Assembly (NCBI RefSeq): GCF_000355695.1
Contig: NC_020891.1
Span: forward strand, 2,542,001-2,606,000
Length of the DNA: 64,000 nucleotides
Origin: Clavibacter nebraskensis NCPPB 2581
Lineage (GTDB): Bacteria; Actinomycetota; Actinomycetes; Actinomycetales; Microbacteriaceae
Direction: 5' to 3'
This document shows positions 8,810 through 18,806 of this stretch, in pieces; within the stretch, counting starts at the first letter, position 1, and each line of letters begins with the position of its first letter. The notes under the pieces were generated by a model. The model had not been told where the DNA came from. It did not search any database and was given only the letters and a program-made list of their open reading frames with translations. The translations under genes were made by a program, and so were the position numbers.

Positions 8810-8831
8810 TCCCACCGGGATCAGCACCCTC

Positions 8832-8864
8832 GAGGGCCCGCGGAGCGCGTCTCCGCGGGCCCTC
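8832..8864 (+). terminator. Hairpin terminator after the YrdC-like gene
   Basis: A perfect 14-bp stem (8832-8845 with 8851-8864) and 5-nt loop begin 23 nt after the stop codon. No T-run follows, which is usual in this GC range. Confidence 0.7.
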
Positions 8865-9174
8865 CCGCATTCCCGCGCGGCGGTCCGTGGCGCGCCCCTC
8901 TAATTCCATAGGTGAGGAGATGGCTCCGCATTCCCCTGTGATATGCCCGCCGCGTTCCGCCGCGACACGCGGGAAACACCGCCGTCGACACCCTGCTGAC
9001 GAGACGGAATGCGCGCGACGAGGGCGCGACGACGTATCAGCGGACCGGTTCCCCGCGGATTCTCGCCCGATTTCCGCCGCCGATTCACGAACGATGTCGG
9101 ATTTCCCGTCCGCACCGGGTATCGTGGTTCGCACCGCATCATCTGATGCGCCATCGGCAATGGAAGGAACAGAC
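8865..9174 (+). promoter_or_regulatory. lsr2 upstream region with candidate promoter
   Basis: About 310 bases without a convincing gene, visibly richer in A and T than the neighbours. A TATCGT box at 9120-9125 could be the -10 of lsr2, with a ~42-nt leader ending in the SD GGAAGGA (9162-9168). No clear -35 is seen. An AT-richer upstream region would fit the autoregulation known for Lsr2 (inference). Confidence 0.4.
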
Positions 9175-9525
9175 GTGGCTCGCAAGGTTGTCACCACGCT
9201 CGTCGACGACATCGACGGCGTCGTCATCGAAGAGGGAAAGGGCGAGACCGTCCCGTTCGCGCTCGACGGCGTGAATTACGAGATCGATCTGAGCGACGCT
9301 AACGCCGCGAAGCTCCGTGAGGCGCTCGACACGTACGTCGACCGCGCCCGCCGCGTCGGCCGCGCCTCCACCGGCCGTTCGACGAGCTCGCGCCGCTCCT
9401 CCTCCAGCGCTCCGAAGGAGGACCTCGGCGCCGCTCGCGAGTGGCTGCGCGAGCACGGCCACAAGGTCTCCGAGCGCGGCCGCATCTCCGCCGACCTGCT
9501 CGAGGAGTACCGCGCCAACAAGTAG
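9175..9525 (+). CDS. lsr2: Lsr2 nucleoid-associated protein
   Basis: A 116-residue Lsr2, the actinobacterial H-NS-like protein that coats AT-rich and often foreign DNA and silences it. The N-terminal dimerisation part (ARKVVTTLVDDIDG) is followed by a Ser/Arg-rich linker (residues ~60-76) and the C-terminal DNA-binding domain AREWLREHGHKVSERGRI, which carries the minor-groove RGR motif. The GTG at 9175 was chosen over the in-frame ATG at 9160 because GGAAGGA sits correctly before it and because family members begin MARKVV. A terminator follows 34 bases after the stop. Confidence 0.95.
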   Translation: MARKVVTTLVDDIDGVVIEEGKGETVPFALDGVNYEIDLSDANAAKLREALDTYVDRARRVGRASTGRSTSSRRSSSSAPKEDLGAAREWLREHGHKVSERGRISADLLEEYRANK

Positions 9526-9558
9526 GCGACACGACGCGCGCATCGCGCGCAGCACGTG

Positions 9559-9596
9559 CGAAGAGGGCCGATCCGCCAGCGGATCGGCCCTCTTCG
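9559..9596 (+). terminator. lsr2 terminator
   Basis: A 17-bp perfect inverted repeat (9559-9575 with 9580-9596) and 4-nt loop, 34 bases after the lsr2 stop. Confidence 0.8.
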
Positions 9597-9746
9597 TCGT
9601 CTCACGGGCACCCCGTAATGATTTACGCAGCCCGCGGAATGCCAGGCCTCCTCGTGCCCGGCGCGCCGCGTGTCACGCGCATGTCACTCCCGCGTCGCGG
9701 GGGCGTCGCGGGGGCGCGAGCACTCTGGCCGGGAAGAAGGAGCACC

Positions 9747-10994
9747 GTGCCGAATCACCTCGCATCACCCGGGACCGCAATTCCCGCCCGCCGCCCCCGT
9801 CGTCGCATCCGTCAGCGCGTCCTCGCCACCGCGGGCGCCGCGCTCATCGCGCTCGTCGCCGTCGTCGGGGTCACCGGGCAGATGCAGTCCGCATCGGCGG
9901 CCGTCTCCCCCACGACCACGTCCCAGTGCAACGACACCCCCAACGGCGGTGGCGACCAGGTCGAATGCGACGTCACTGTCGTGAACGAATTGAACGTGGC
10001 GACGCAGACCGGATCATCGACGGTCACCACCCGCGTGTGCGCCGGCGCCGCGGGAGCGGCTCCCCTCTGCACCACGACGGTGTCGCAGCGCGACGGGATC
10101 ATCATCACCGCGGTCGACCAGTGCAACGGCGTCGCGAACGGCGGCGGCAGCAATGTCATCTGCAACGTGGACATCACCAACAACATCGTCGGCGACAGCA
10201 CCACCACGCCCGCGACCGTGAACCAGTGCGTCGGCTCCGCCACGGACGGCGCAGCGGGCGGGACGGCCTGCAACCCGGTCTCCAGCACCACGGGCGCCGA
10301 CGTCACGCAGTGCAACCGCTCCGGCAACGGCGGCGGCGCCGCGGGTCGCGTCACCTGCACCGTCCCGACGTCCACCGTCACCTCCGCGCTCCTCGTCTCG
10401 GTCAACCAGTGCAACGGATCCGGCAACGGCGGCGGCGCGACCGTCACCTGCGCCACGAACATCAGCAACTTCGTCACCGCGGTCGTGACGCCGACGCCCA
10501 CGGCGACGCCCAGCGCGACCCCCACGGTCGAGCCGACCACTCCCGCGCCGACGCCCACGGCCCCGACGCCCACGCCGACGGCCCCGACCCCGACGCCCAC
10601 CCCGACGCCGACGGCCCCCACGCCCACGCCGACGGCTCCGACCCCGACCCCCACCCCGACGGCCCCGACGCCGACGCCGCCGGTCGGCACGCCGACCCCG
10701 ACCGCGGGCACGCCGACCCCGACCGCGGGCACGCCCACGCCGGGCGTCGGGACGCGCACACCGTCGAGCACGCCCCCCGCGCCGATCGTCCCCGGGGGCA
10801 CGACGCCCGGTGGCTCGCTCCCGGTGACGGGCTACGCCCCACGCCCACCATCGCCTGGGGCCTGGCCGCCCTGGTCCTGGGCGCCCTCGGACTCGGGTGG
10901 AAGGCCCGACGCCGGTCCACCGAGCGGTAGCCACCCCGCGGATCGCCTGACGGATCGCCCGACGACACGTCGTCGGGCGATCCGTCGTGCGTAG
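9747..10994 (+). CDS. Secreted repeat protein with LPXTG sorting signal; tail frameshifted
   Basis: The GTG at 9747 has the SD GAAGAAGGAG. An Arg-rich N terminus and hydrophobic stretch ending SASA form a signal peptide (cleavage near residue 52). Five repeats of about 45-60 residues follow, each opening QCN or QCV with a downstream NGGG and a second Cys. Next is a ~75-residue Pro/Thr/Ala linker and then LPVTG at 10818-10832. After LPVTG this frame lacks a membrane anchor, whereas the frame entered at 10838 gives the expected hydrophobic helix and Arg-rich tail ending at 10930. One extra C in the C4 run at 10837-10840 would restore an intact wall-anchored protein of ~395 residues. Mutation, sequencing error or phase variation are all possible. 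Confidence 0.7.
   Translation: MPNHLASPGTAIPARRPRRRIRQRVLATAGAALIALVAVVGVTGQMQSASAAVSPTTTSQCNDTPNGGGDQVECDVTVVNELNVATQTGSSTVTTRVCAGAAGAAPLCTTTVSQRDGIIITAVDQCNGVANGGGSNVICNVDITNNIVGDSTTTPATVNQCVGSATDGAAGGTACNPVSSTTGADVTQCNRSGNGGGAAGRVTCTVPTSTVTSALLVSVNQCNGSGNGGGATVTCATNISNFVTAVVTPTPTATPSATPTVEPTTPAPTPTAPTPTPTAPTPTPTPTPTAPTPTPTAPTPTPTPTAPTPTPPVGTPTPTAGTPTPTAGTPTPGVGTRTPSSTPPAPIVPGGTTPGGSLPVTGYAPRPPSPGAWPPWSWAPSDSGGRPDAGPPSGSHPADRLTDRPTTRRRAIRRA
10815..10930 (+). other. Split LPXTG cell-wall sorting signal (frameshift site)
   Basis: LPVTG (10818-10832) is in frame with the gene. Its hydrophobic anchor (TIAWGLAALVLGALGLG) and the tail KARRRSTER with stop at 10928-10930 are in the -1 frame. The break lies in the four-C run at 10837-10840. 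Five C would give the continuous tail LPVTGYAPTPTIAWG. Confidence 0.8.
10950..10985 (+). terminator. Terminator after the LPXTG gene
   Basis: A 17-bp stem (10950-10966 with 10969-10985) closing on a 2-nt centre. It lies after the restored stop at 10930 but overlaps the end of the frameshifted reading frame, which further supports 10930 as the original gene end. Confidence 0.7.
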
Positions 10995-11036
10995 CCCCAA
11001 AAGCACTTGCGTGATGGGATTTCGCTTCCCAGCGGA

Positions 11037-11042
11037 TACGGT
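11037..11042 (+). promoter_or_regulatory. -10 box (TACGGT) of leaderless promoter for the BTAD regulator
   Basis: TACGGT sits 7 nt before the ATG at 11050 and decides that start over the upstream in-frame codon at 10987. Confidence 0.45.
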
Positions 11043-11049
11043 GGCCGCC

Positions 11050-11928
11050 ATGGAGGTGCCGGATGCATCAGCGAGTCGAGGGCGGATCCCCGTCCTCAGC
11101 GCGCCGTCCGACCACCCCCGCCCGCCCGATCGTCGGCCGCCCGATCCGAGCCGAAGCGCCGTCGTGATCCGCGTCGACGTGCTCGGCGGGTTCCACGTCG
11201 CGGGCCTCGGCGCCGATCCCGCATCCGCCTCCGCGCGCCCGGATCCGCACGGCGCCGCCCTCTCCGACGGCACCAGGCGCCTCATCGCCGCGCTCGCGAT
11301 CCGCGCCCGCCCCGCCGACCTGGGCACCCTCGCCAGCCAGCTGTGGCCCGACGCGCTGGACTCCCGCGCCGCGTCGAGCCTCCGCTCCGCCATCGCCCGC
11401 CTCGGCGACGGGGGACGCGAGATCGTCCGCTCCGCGCCCGGCGGCCTGATGCTGAACGACGCCGTGGCCGTCGACCTCCGGACGGCCCGCACGACGGCCG
11501 CCCGCCTGCTCGAGCCGCGGCAGGAGGAGCCGGACGACGCGGTCATCTCGCCGGCCGCGGTCGACCTCTTCAGCGCCGACCTCCTGCCCGACTGGTTCGA
11601 CGCGTGGCTGGAGCCCGCGGCCGAGGAGTGGCGGCACCTCCGGGTCAACGCGCTCGAGGCGCAGTCCCAGGCGCTCCTGACCCGCTCGCGCCTGCACGAG
11701 GCGGCGTCGGCCGCCCGACGGGCCATCGACGTGGATCCGCTCCGCGAGACCGCGCAGCGCTGCCTCATCGCCGTGCACGTGGCGGCCGGCAACCGGTCCG
11801 ACGCCCTGCGCGCCTACGAGATCTACCGCACGCGCCTCGAGCGCGAGGTGGGCCTGGAGCCGACGGAGATGCTGACCGGCCTCGTGTCCGGCCTGCGTCC
11901 CCGCGTCTCCGCCCGCCGCGGCCACTGA
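11050..11928 (+). CDS. SARP-like regulator with BTAD domain
   Basis: A 292-residue protein. Residues ~40-130 (VIRVDVLGGFHVAG, then WPDALDSRAASSLRSAIARL) resemble the winged-helix trans_reg_C domain of SARP regulators. Residues ~150-285 are the bacterial transcriptional activation domain, ending ALRAYEIYRTRLEREVGLEPT, a typical BTAD signature. Such proteins activate secondary metabolism or surface genes in actinobacteria. There is no ATPase or TPR extension. The gene follows the LPXTG protein after a terminator, and a TACGGT box 7 nt before the ATG suggests its own leaderless transcript. The target is unknown. Confidence 0.75.
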   Translation: MEVPDASASRGRIPVLSAPSDHPRPPDRRPPDPSRSAVVIRVDVLGGFHVAGLGADPASASARPDPHGAALSDGTRRLIAALAIRARPADLGTLASQLWPDALDSRAASSLRSAIARLGDGGREIVRSAPGGLMLNDAVAVDLRTARTTAARLLEPRQEEPDDAVISPAAVDLFSADLLPDWFDAWLEPAAEEWRHLRVNALEAQSQALLTRSRLHEAASAARRAIDVDPLRETAQRCLIAVHVAAGNRSDALRAYEIYRTRLEREVGLEPTEMLTGLVSGLRPRVSARRGH

Positions 11929-11982
11929 CGATCCGGGCGACTGCCCGTCACGTCGCCCGCCGGGCTGCTCGGGCGCCCGCCG

Positions 11983-14040
11983 TCACGTCCCGAGCCGCTC
12001 CCAGAGGAACGCGTGGATGAGCGACTGCAGGCGCGCCGTCGCGGGATTGTCCGCGGATCCGCCGTGGCCGCCCGCCGTGTTCTCGAAGTACCAGGCGTCC
12101 TCGACCCCGGTCTCGTGCAGCAGCGCGACCATCTTCCGCGCCTGCACGGGGCCGACGCGGTCGTCGCTCGTGGCAGCGTAGACGAGCGTCGGCGGATAGG
12201 CGACCCCGGCGCGCACGTTGTGGTACGGCGAGAAGGTCCGGATGAACTCCCAGTCGGACGCCACGTCCGGATCCCCGTACTCGGCGATCCACGACGCCCC
12301 CGCCGACAGCCGGGTGTACCGCCGCATGTCGAGGAGCGGCACCCCGCAGATCACCGCGCCGAACAGCTCCGGGTAGGTCGTGAGCATGTTGCCGACCAGC
12401 AGGCCGCCGTTGCTGCGGCCCTCGCAGCCGAGGCGCGCCGGCACGGTCACCCCGCGGGACACGAGGTCGCGCGCGACGGCGGCGAAGTCCTCGTAGGCCC
12501 GGTGCCGGTCCTGCCGCAGCGCCGCACGGTGCCAGGCCGGCCCGTACTCGCCGCCCCCGCGGATGTTGGCGAGCACGTACACGCCGCCGCGCGCCAGCCA
12601 GCCGCGTCCCCTGACGCCGCTGTAGGAGGGCAGCAGGCTGTTCTCGAAGCCGCCGTAGCCGGAGAGCAGCGTGGGCGCGGATCCGTCGAGCGGCAGGTCG
12701 CGCGGCCCCACCTGGAAGTAGGGCACGCGCGTCCCGTCGTCGGACACGGCGAAGTGCTGCTGCACCTCGAGCCCGCGGGCGTCGAACGACGCCGGCTGCT
12801 CCTTGACCGGTCTCGGCGCTCCCTGGCCGACCACGCCGTGCAGCAGCGTCGGCGGCGTGAGGAACCCGGTGACCGCGAGCCAGTACTCGTCGGTCTCCCG
12901 GTCGGTCGCGACGACGGAGACGGACGCGATCGGCGTCCCCACGCGCACGTCCTCCTCGTGCCACCCGGCGGGTCCGGCGTCGGTCGGAGGCGTCAGGACG
13001 CGGATCCGGCTCGCGACGTCCTCGAGGAGCGTGAGTACGAGATGCCCCGCTGTCCACGCCCAGTCCTCCAGGCTGCGGGACGAGGTGGGCGCGAACAGCA
13101 CGGCGAGCTCGCGGGATCCGGCGAGGAAGTCGTCGAGGCGCGCCGCCAGCAGGGATCCCGCAGCATGCACGACGCCGCCGATCTCCGTGTCCGTGCGCGG
13201 CCGCAGCACGAGCCACTCGCGGTGCAGGTCGACGTCCACGTCCTCCGGCACGTCGATCCGCACCGTGCCCGCATCCGTCAGCAGCAGCGTCCGCGACGTG
13301 AAGAAGTCGGGCACCTCGCGCACGACGTCCCGCTCGTACCCCGGCGTCGGGTCGTGCGTGACGTGGACGAGCATGTCTGTCGCGGCGACCGCGTGCACCT
13401 CGGGCGCGTCCGCCAGTGCCTGCCCGCGGCTCCAGCGCCGCGCGGTCCGCGCGTACGAGCTCTCGGTGAGGCTGCCCGGCCCGAAGTCCGTGCCGACGAA
13501 GACCGTGTCCCGGTCGATCCACGACACCATCGTCTTCGCGACCAGCACCGCGAAGCCGTCCTCGACGAAGCGTCCGGTGGTGAGGTCGAGCTCGCGGACC
13601 GCCACCGCGTCCCCGCCGTCCGGCGAGAGCGACACGAGCGCCCGGTCGCGCGCGGGCGACAGCAGCTGCGCGCGCGAGAACTGCCATGGGATCCCCTCGG
13701 CCGCGCCCAGCGCGTCCAGGTCGAGCAGCACCTCCCACTCGGGCGCCGGCGCCTGGTACTCGTCGAGCGTGGTGCGACGCCAGAGCCCCTGCACGTGCTC
13801 GGCGTCGCGCCAGAGGTTGTAGAGGTGCTCGCCGTGCCGGGTCACATACGGGATCCGCTCGTCGGATTCCAGCACCTCGAGCAGCTCGCCCGTCAGCTGG
13901 GCGCGCGATCCCTCGGGCGACCGGGCGAGCGTCCGCGCGTTCTCCGCACGCACCCACGCGAGCGCCCTGTCGCCGTGGATCTCCTCCAGCCAGAGGAACG
14001 GATCGTCGGGGGTCGAGGGGTCGCGAGCGTCGGCGGTCAT
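11983..14040 (-). CDS. Prolyl oligopeptidase family serine peptidase (S9)
   Basis: A 685-residue cytoplasmic peptidase. The N-terminal two thirds should form the beta-propeller gate (it begins with PFLWLEEIHGDRALAWV, typical for S9A). The C-terminal alpha/beta-hydrolase domain has the nucleophile in EGRSNGGLLVG (Ser near residue 541), the acid in ATSDDRVGP (near 623) and the His in NTAGGHGG (near 656), so the catalytic triad is complete. It cleaves short peptides after proline. A TAGGCT box 6 nt before the ATG indicates a leaderless, single-gene transcript. No signal peptide is present. Confidence 0.9.
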   Translation of the reverse strand: MTADARDPSTPDDPFLWLEEIHGDRALAWVRAENARTLARSPEGSRAQLTGELLEVLESDERIPYVTRHGEHLYNLWRDAEHVQGLWRRTTLDEYQAPAPEWEVLLDLDALGAAEGIPWQFSRAQLLSPARDRALVSLSPDGGDAVAVRELDLTTGRFVEDGFAVLVAKTMVSWIDRDTVFVGTDFGPGSLTESSYARTARRWSRGQALADAPEVHAVAATDMLVHVTHDPTPGYERDVVREVPDFFTSRTLLLTDAGTVRIDVPEDVDVDLHREWLVLRPRTDTEIGGVVHAAGSLLAARLDDFLAGSRELAVLFAPTSSRSLEDWAWTAGHLVLTLLEDVASRIRVLTPPTDAGPAGWHEEDVRVGTPIASVSVVATDRETDEYWLAVTGFLTPPTLLHGVVGQGAPRPVKEQPASFDARGLEVQQHFAVSDDGTRVPYFQVGPRDLPLDGSAPTLLSGYGGFENSLLPSYSGVRGRGWLARGGVYVLANIRGGGEYGPAWHRAALRQDRHRAYEDFAAVARDLVSRGVTVPARLGCEGRSNGGLLVGNMLTTYPELFGAVICGVPLLDMRRYTRLSAGASWIAEYGDPDVASDWEFIRTFSPYHNVRAGVAYPPTLVYAATSDDRVGPVQARKMVALLHETGVEDAWYFENTAGGHGGSADNPATARLQSLIHAFLWERLGT

Positions 14041-14046
14041 CCCCTC

Positions 14047-14052
14047 AGCCTA
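14047..14052 (-). promoter_or_regulatory. -10 box (TAGGCT) of leaderless promoter for the S9 peptidase
   Basis: TAGGCT on the minus strand, 6 nt before the ATG at 14040. Confidence 0.5.
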
Positions 14053-14071
14053 CGGAGGCGGGGCGGCGCGA

Positions 14072-14569
14072 TCAGGCGGCCGGCGCCAGGAACTCGTCCC
14101 ACCCGGGAGCGGGGCGCTCCATCCCGCTGACCACCCAGCCGCTCCCCTGCGGCGCCCGCGGGGACGTCCGCAGCGTCCAGCCCATCTCCTCCGGCGTGCG
14201 GTCGCTCTTGCGGTTGTTGCACGAGAGGCAGCAGGCCACCAGGTTCTCCCACGTGTCCTTGCCGCCGCGCGAGCGCGGGAGGACGTGGTCGATGGTGGTC
14301 GCGTTGCGGGCGCAGTACGCGCACCGGCCGCCGTCGCGCCGCAGCACCCCGCGCCGCGAGACGGGGACGCGGCGGGCGTGCGGGATCCGCACGTACCGCG
14401 TCAGCAGGATCACGGACGGGCGGCCCCACGCGCCGCCGTTCCCGAGGATCGGGTGCTCCTCGTCCTGGGCGAGCATGGTGGCCTTGCCGCTCAGCACGAG
14501 CACCAGGGCCCGCTTGAACGACACGACGGCGAGCGGCTCGAAGCCCGCGTTGAGTACCAGTGTGCGCAC
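14072..14569 (-). CDS. HNH endonuclease family protein
   Basis: A 165-residue protein. It begins VRTLVLNAGFEPLAVVSFKRAL, a conserved N-terminal region of housekeeping HNH proteins. The HNH motif lies at residues ~75-125: RDGGRCAYC, then TIDHVLPRSRGG, then ENLVACCLSCNNRKSDR, giving two CxxC zinc pairs plus the catalytic His and Asn. The GTG at 14569 is preceded by GAGAGGGA; a longer frame reaching 14638 lacks such a site. These single-copy HNH proteins are near universal in actinobacteria but their cellular role is not settled. Upstream lies a His-rich mini-gene and hairpin (14641-14785). Confidence 0.88.
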   Translation of the reverse strand: MRTLVLNAGFEPLAVVSFKRALVLVLSGKATMLAQDEEHPILGNGGAWGRPSVILLTRYVRIPHARRVPVSRRGVLRRDGGRCAYCARNATTIDHVLPRSRGGKDTWENLVACCLSCNNRKSDRTPEEMGWTLRTSPRAPQGSGWVVSGMERPAPGWDEFLAPAA

Positions 14570-14640
14570 GACATCCCTCTCAGACCGGCCTGGACGGCTT
14601 CCAGGAATCCGAATGAGGCGTCCCGCCCCCGGGAACACGC

Positions 14641-14672
14641 GAAGGCACCGCCGAATGGACGGCGATGCCTTC
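14641..14672 (-). terminator. Minus-strand hairpin after the His-rich mini-ORF
   Basis: A 13-bp stem. As minus-strand RNA every position pairs (one G-U), whereas the plus-strand RNA would have an A-C mismatch, so the hairpin appears built for minus-strand transcripts. It starts at the stop codon of the 37-residue ORF and lies 71 nt before the HNH gene start. Confidence 0.55.
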
Positions 14673-14785
14673 TAGGAGAACGGGTGACCGCTCGGGTGGA
14701 GCAGGTGGCTGCCCACCCGGGGATGGTGCCGATGCCCGTGGCGCACGTGCGCATCCATGGTGCGGATGTCAGGTGCGGTGGTCAT
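14672..14785 (-). CDS. Candidate 37-residue histidine-rich peptide
   Basis: A short ORF with ATG at 14785, a GGGAG Shine-Dalgarno about 5 nt before it, and a TAGCCT -10 box at 14824-14829 giving a leader of about 32 nt. Nine of 37 residues are His, clustered from residue 12 on (DAHVRHGHRHHPRVGS). The stop codon abuts a hairpin. It could be a small metal-binding peptide or a leader peptide sensing histidyl-tRNA or metal ahead of the HNH gene. Codon-level proof is lacking, and the long complementary frames here show that chance ORFs are easy in this GC range. Confidence 0.35.
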   Translation of the reverse strand: MTTAPDIRTMDAHVRHGHRHHPRVGSHLLHPSGHPFS

Positions 14786-14823
14786 CGGGGCTCCCGGGCG
14801 GGTCGAGGGACGTCTCACCGGAC

Positions 14824-14829
14824 AGGCTA
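14824..14829 (-). promoter_or_regulatory. Candidate -10 box (TAGCCT) for the His-rich ORF / HNH transcript
   Basis: TAGCCT on the minus strand. A start about 7 nt downstream would give a short leader containing GGGAG before the ATG at 14785. Confidence 0.4.
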
Positions 14830-14863
14830 ACCCAGCGTCCCCCGTTTGTCCCGGGGAACGCAG

Positions 14864-14905
14864 GAGGCCGGCGGCGCATCCCACAGGGTGCGTACCGCCG
14901 GCCTC
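14864..14905 (-). terminator. Terminator of the NlpC/P60 gene
   Basis: An 11-bp outer stem (14864-14874 with 14895-14905) whose interior can pair further (CGCATCC with GGTGCG). It lies 23-64 bases after the stop at 14928. Confidence 0.65.
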
Positions 14906-14927
14906 CCGGTCGATCTCGTGCCGGTCG

Positions 14928-15875
14928 TCAGCCCAGGAGGCGGACGTAGTGCACGTCGGAGCTCCAGACCGGGCGCTCCTTGACGTGGTCGCCGGGCTTC
15001 GGCGCGTCGATCATGATGCCGTTGCCGGTGTAGATGCCGTCGTGGCTGCCGTCGTTCCACACCACGATGTCGCCGGCACGGGCCTCGGAGGCCGGGACGG
15101 TGACGCCGGCCGCGCCCTGCGCCCGCACCGAGTGCGGGAGGTTGAGGCCGAACTGCGCGAAGACGTACTGGACGAGGCCCGAGCAGTCGAAGCCGGCGGG
15201 GGTGTTGCCGCCGAAGACGTAGGGGACGCCGAGGTACTGACGGGCGACGGCGGCGACGCCGGTGGCCGATGTGCCCGGGTAGATCGGGTTCTGGGCGAGC
15301 TGGGAGGCGGACGCGCCCGTGTAGCTCGTGGCCGAGGAGGCGAGCTGCGTGCGGCGCTGCTCGGCGAGGGCGGCGCGCGCGGCGGCCGCCTTCTGCGTGC
15401 TGAGGTCGGCGACGGAGGTGGCCGTGAAGCCCTCCTCCTCGACCGGCGCGGACGACGCGTTGTCGGCGGTGACGACCTGCGCGTTGGCGGCCGTGTAGTC
15501 CTGCAGCGAGGCGCCCGCGGCGGACGAGGTGTGCTCGAGCGAGGATCCGGCGGCGTACGCCGGGATCGCCATGACGCCGACGAGGCCGGTGACGAAGGTC
15601 ATCACGACCGCGTTGGCGGCCTTGGTGCGGCGCGACCGACCGGCCGGCACGGGGGCCGGGGTCAGGCGGGGCGCGGGAGCCTGGAGCGTGCGGGTCGCGG
15701 AATCGCGACGCGGGCGGACGGCCTTCGCGCTCTCGGCGGCGCGGAGCTCGCGGCGAGTGGGCAGGCGATCCATCCCGGGTGCGGGCGGTCGGGTCGGGTC
15801 GGTCGGGTTCCCGACGGAACCGCTGATGTCACCATGGGCCAAGTTGTCAACCTCCTGCGTCTCGACGCCGGACAT
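14928..15875 (-). CDS. Secreted NlpC/P60 (C40) peptidoglycan endopeptidase
   Basis: A 315-residue protein. A charged N-terminal region of ~85 residues is followed by a hydrophobic segment (VVMTFVTGLVGVMAIPAYA, ~90-110), so it is exported or anchored. A linker precedes the C-terminal C40 domain (~205-315): catalytic Cys in FDCSGLVQYVF near 229, then GDIVVWNDGSHDGIYTG with the catalytic His. It should cleave the D-Glu-diaminoacid bond in wall peptides. The ATG at 15875 follows GGAGGG at a slightly long distance; longer upstream frames lack support. No coiled-coil regulator domain of the RipA kind is present. Confidence 0.85.
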   Translation of the reverse strand: MSGVETQEVDNLAHGDISGSVGNPTDPTRPPAPGMDRLPTRRELRAAESAKAVRPRRDSATRTLQAPAPRLTPAPVPAGRSRRTKAANAVVMTFVTGLVGVMAIPAYAAGSSLEHTSSAAGASLQDYTAANAQVVTADNASSAPVEEEGFTATSVADLSTQKAAAARAALAEQRRTQLASSATSYTGASASQLAQNPIYPGTSATGVAAVARQYLGVPYVFGGNTPAGFDCSGLVQYVFAQFGLNLPHSVRAQGAAGVTVPASEARAGDIVVWNDGSHDGIYTGNGIMIDAPKPGDHVKERPVWSSDVHYVRLLG

Positions 15876-18101
<2,226 letters not shown>

Positions 18102-18173
18102 CCCGGCCCTCCCGGAGACGACGGCGGCGGCGGTCCCCTCGGGGGCCGTCGCCGCCGTCATGCGGGATGCGGG

Positions 18174-18806
18174 TCAGCGATCGGCGCCGTCGAAGCTCGT
18201 GTCGTCGTCATCGTCGTCATCGTCATCGTCATCGTCCGACGCGGTCGCCTCGAAGTCGACGCCGTCGAGGACGTCGTCCGCGTCCTCGGCGTCCTCCGTG
18301 GAGTCGTCGTCCTCGTCGTCGTCGTCCTCGTCGGACTCCGCCGCGAGGCGCTCGGCCTCCTGGTCGGCCTCGATGCCGGCGAGCCGGTCGGACCACGGCA
18401 GCCACTCGGGCGAGAGCAGGGCGCCCTCACCGGGCATCAGCTCGGCCTCGAGCACCGTCGGGGCGGCGTCGTCGACGCGGGCGAGCGTGACGGTCCAGAA
18501 CCAGCCGGGGTACCCGGGCATCGTGTTCGCGAAGAGGAGCGACAGCACGCGGTCGCCCTCGACGATCGACCCGGCAGGCGACCCGACGGTCACGGCCGGC
18601 GTGATCTCGAGCAGCGCCGCGCGCGCGAGGTCGACGGCCGCGAGCAGCTCGGCGTCGGGGACGGCGGGCTCCCGGGGCGCCTCGGCCTCCGTCGCCACGT
18701 CACCGGTCACCGTGTCGTCGGTCGTCGCGTCGTCGGGCATCGCGTCAGGCGCGTCCACCGCCGCCTCGTCCGCGGTCGTCGTCTCGTCGTCCCGCGGCTC
18801 AGGCAT
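18174..18806 (-). CDS. DUF3027 family protein with acidic repeat tail
   Basis: A 210-residue protein. Residues ~50-135 match DUF3027 (AAVDLARAALLEI, then MPGYPGWFWTVTLAR, then SPEWLPWSDRL). DUF3027 is an actinobacterial family of unknown function. Both ends are strongly acidic, and the last ~50 residues are mostly Asp/Glu with an uninterrupted run of 12 Asp encoded by GAC/GAT triplets, a simple-sequence tract that could vary in length. The start overlaps the stop of the upstream cold-shock gene by 8 bases, so the pair is an operon. Confidence 0.75.
   Translation of the reverse strand: MPEPRDDETTTADEAAVDAPDAMPDDATTDDTVTGDVATEAEAPREPAVPDAELLAAVDLARAALLEITPAVTVGSPAGSIVEGDRVLSLLFANTMPGYPGWFWTVTLARVDDAAPTVLEAELMPGEGALLSPEWLPWSDRLAGIEADQEAERLAAESDEDDDDEDDDSTEDAEDADDVLDGVDFEATASDDDDDDDDDDDDTSFDGADR

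Noticed and set aside
14815-14835. DtxR/IdeR iron box around GGTTAGCCT
   Set aside because: Only about 12 of 19 positions match the DtxR consensus, and the core is explained by the TAGCCT -10 box.
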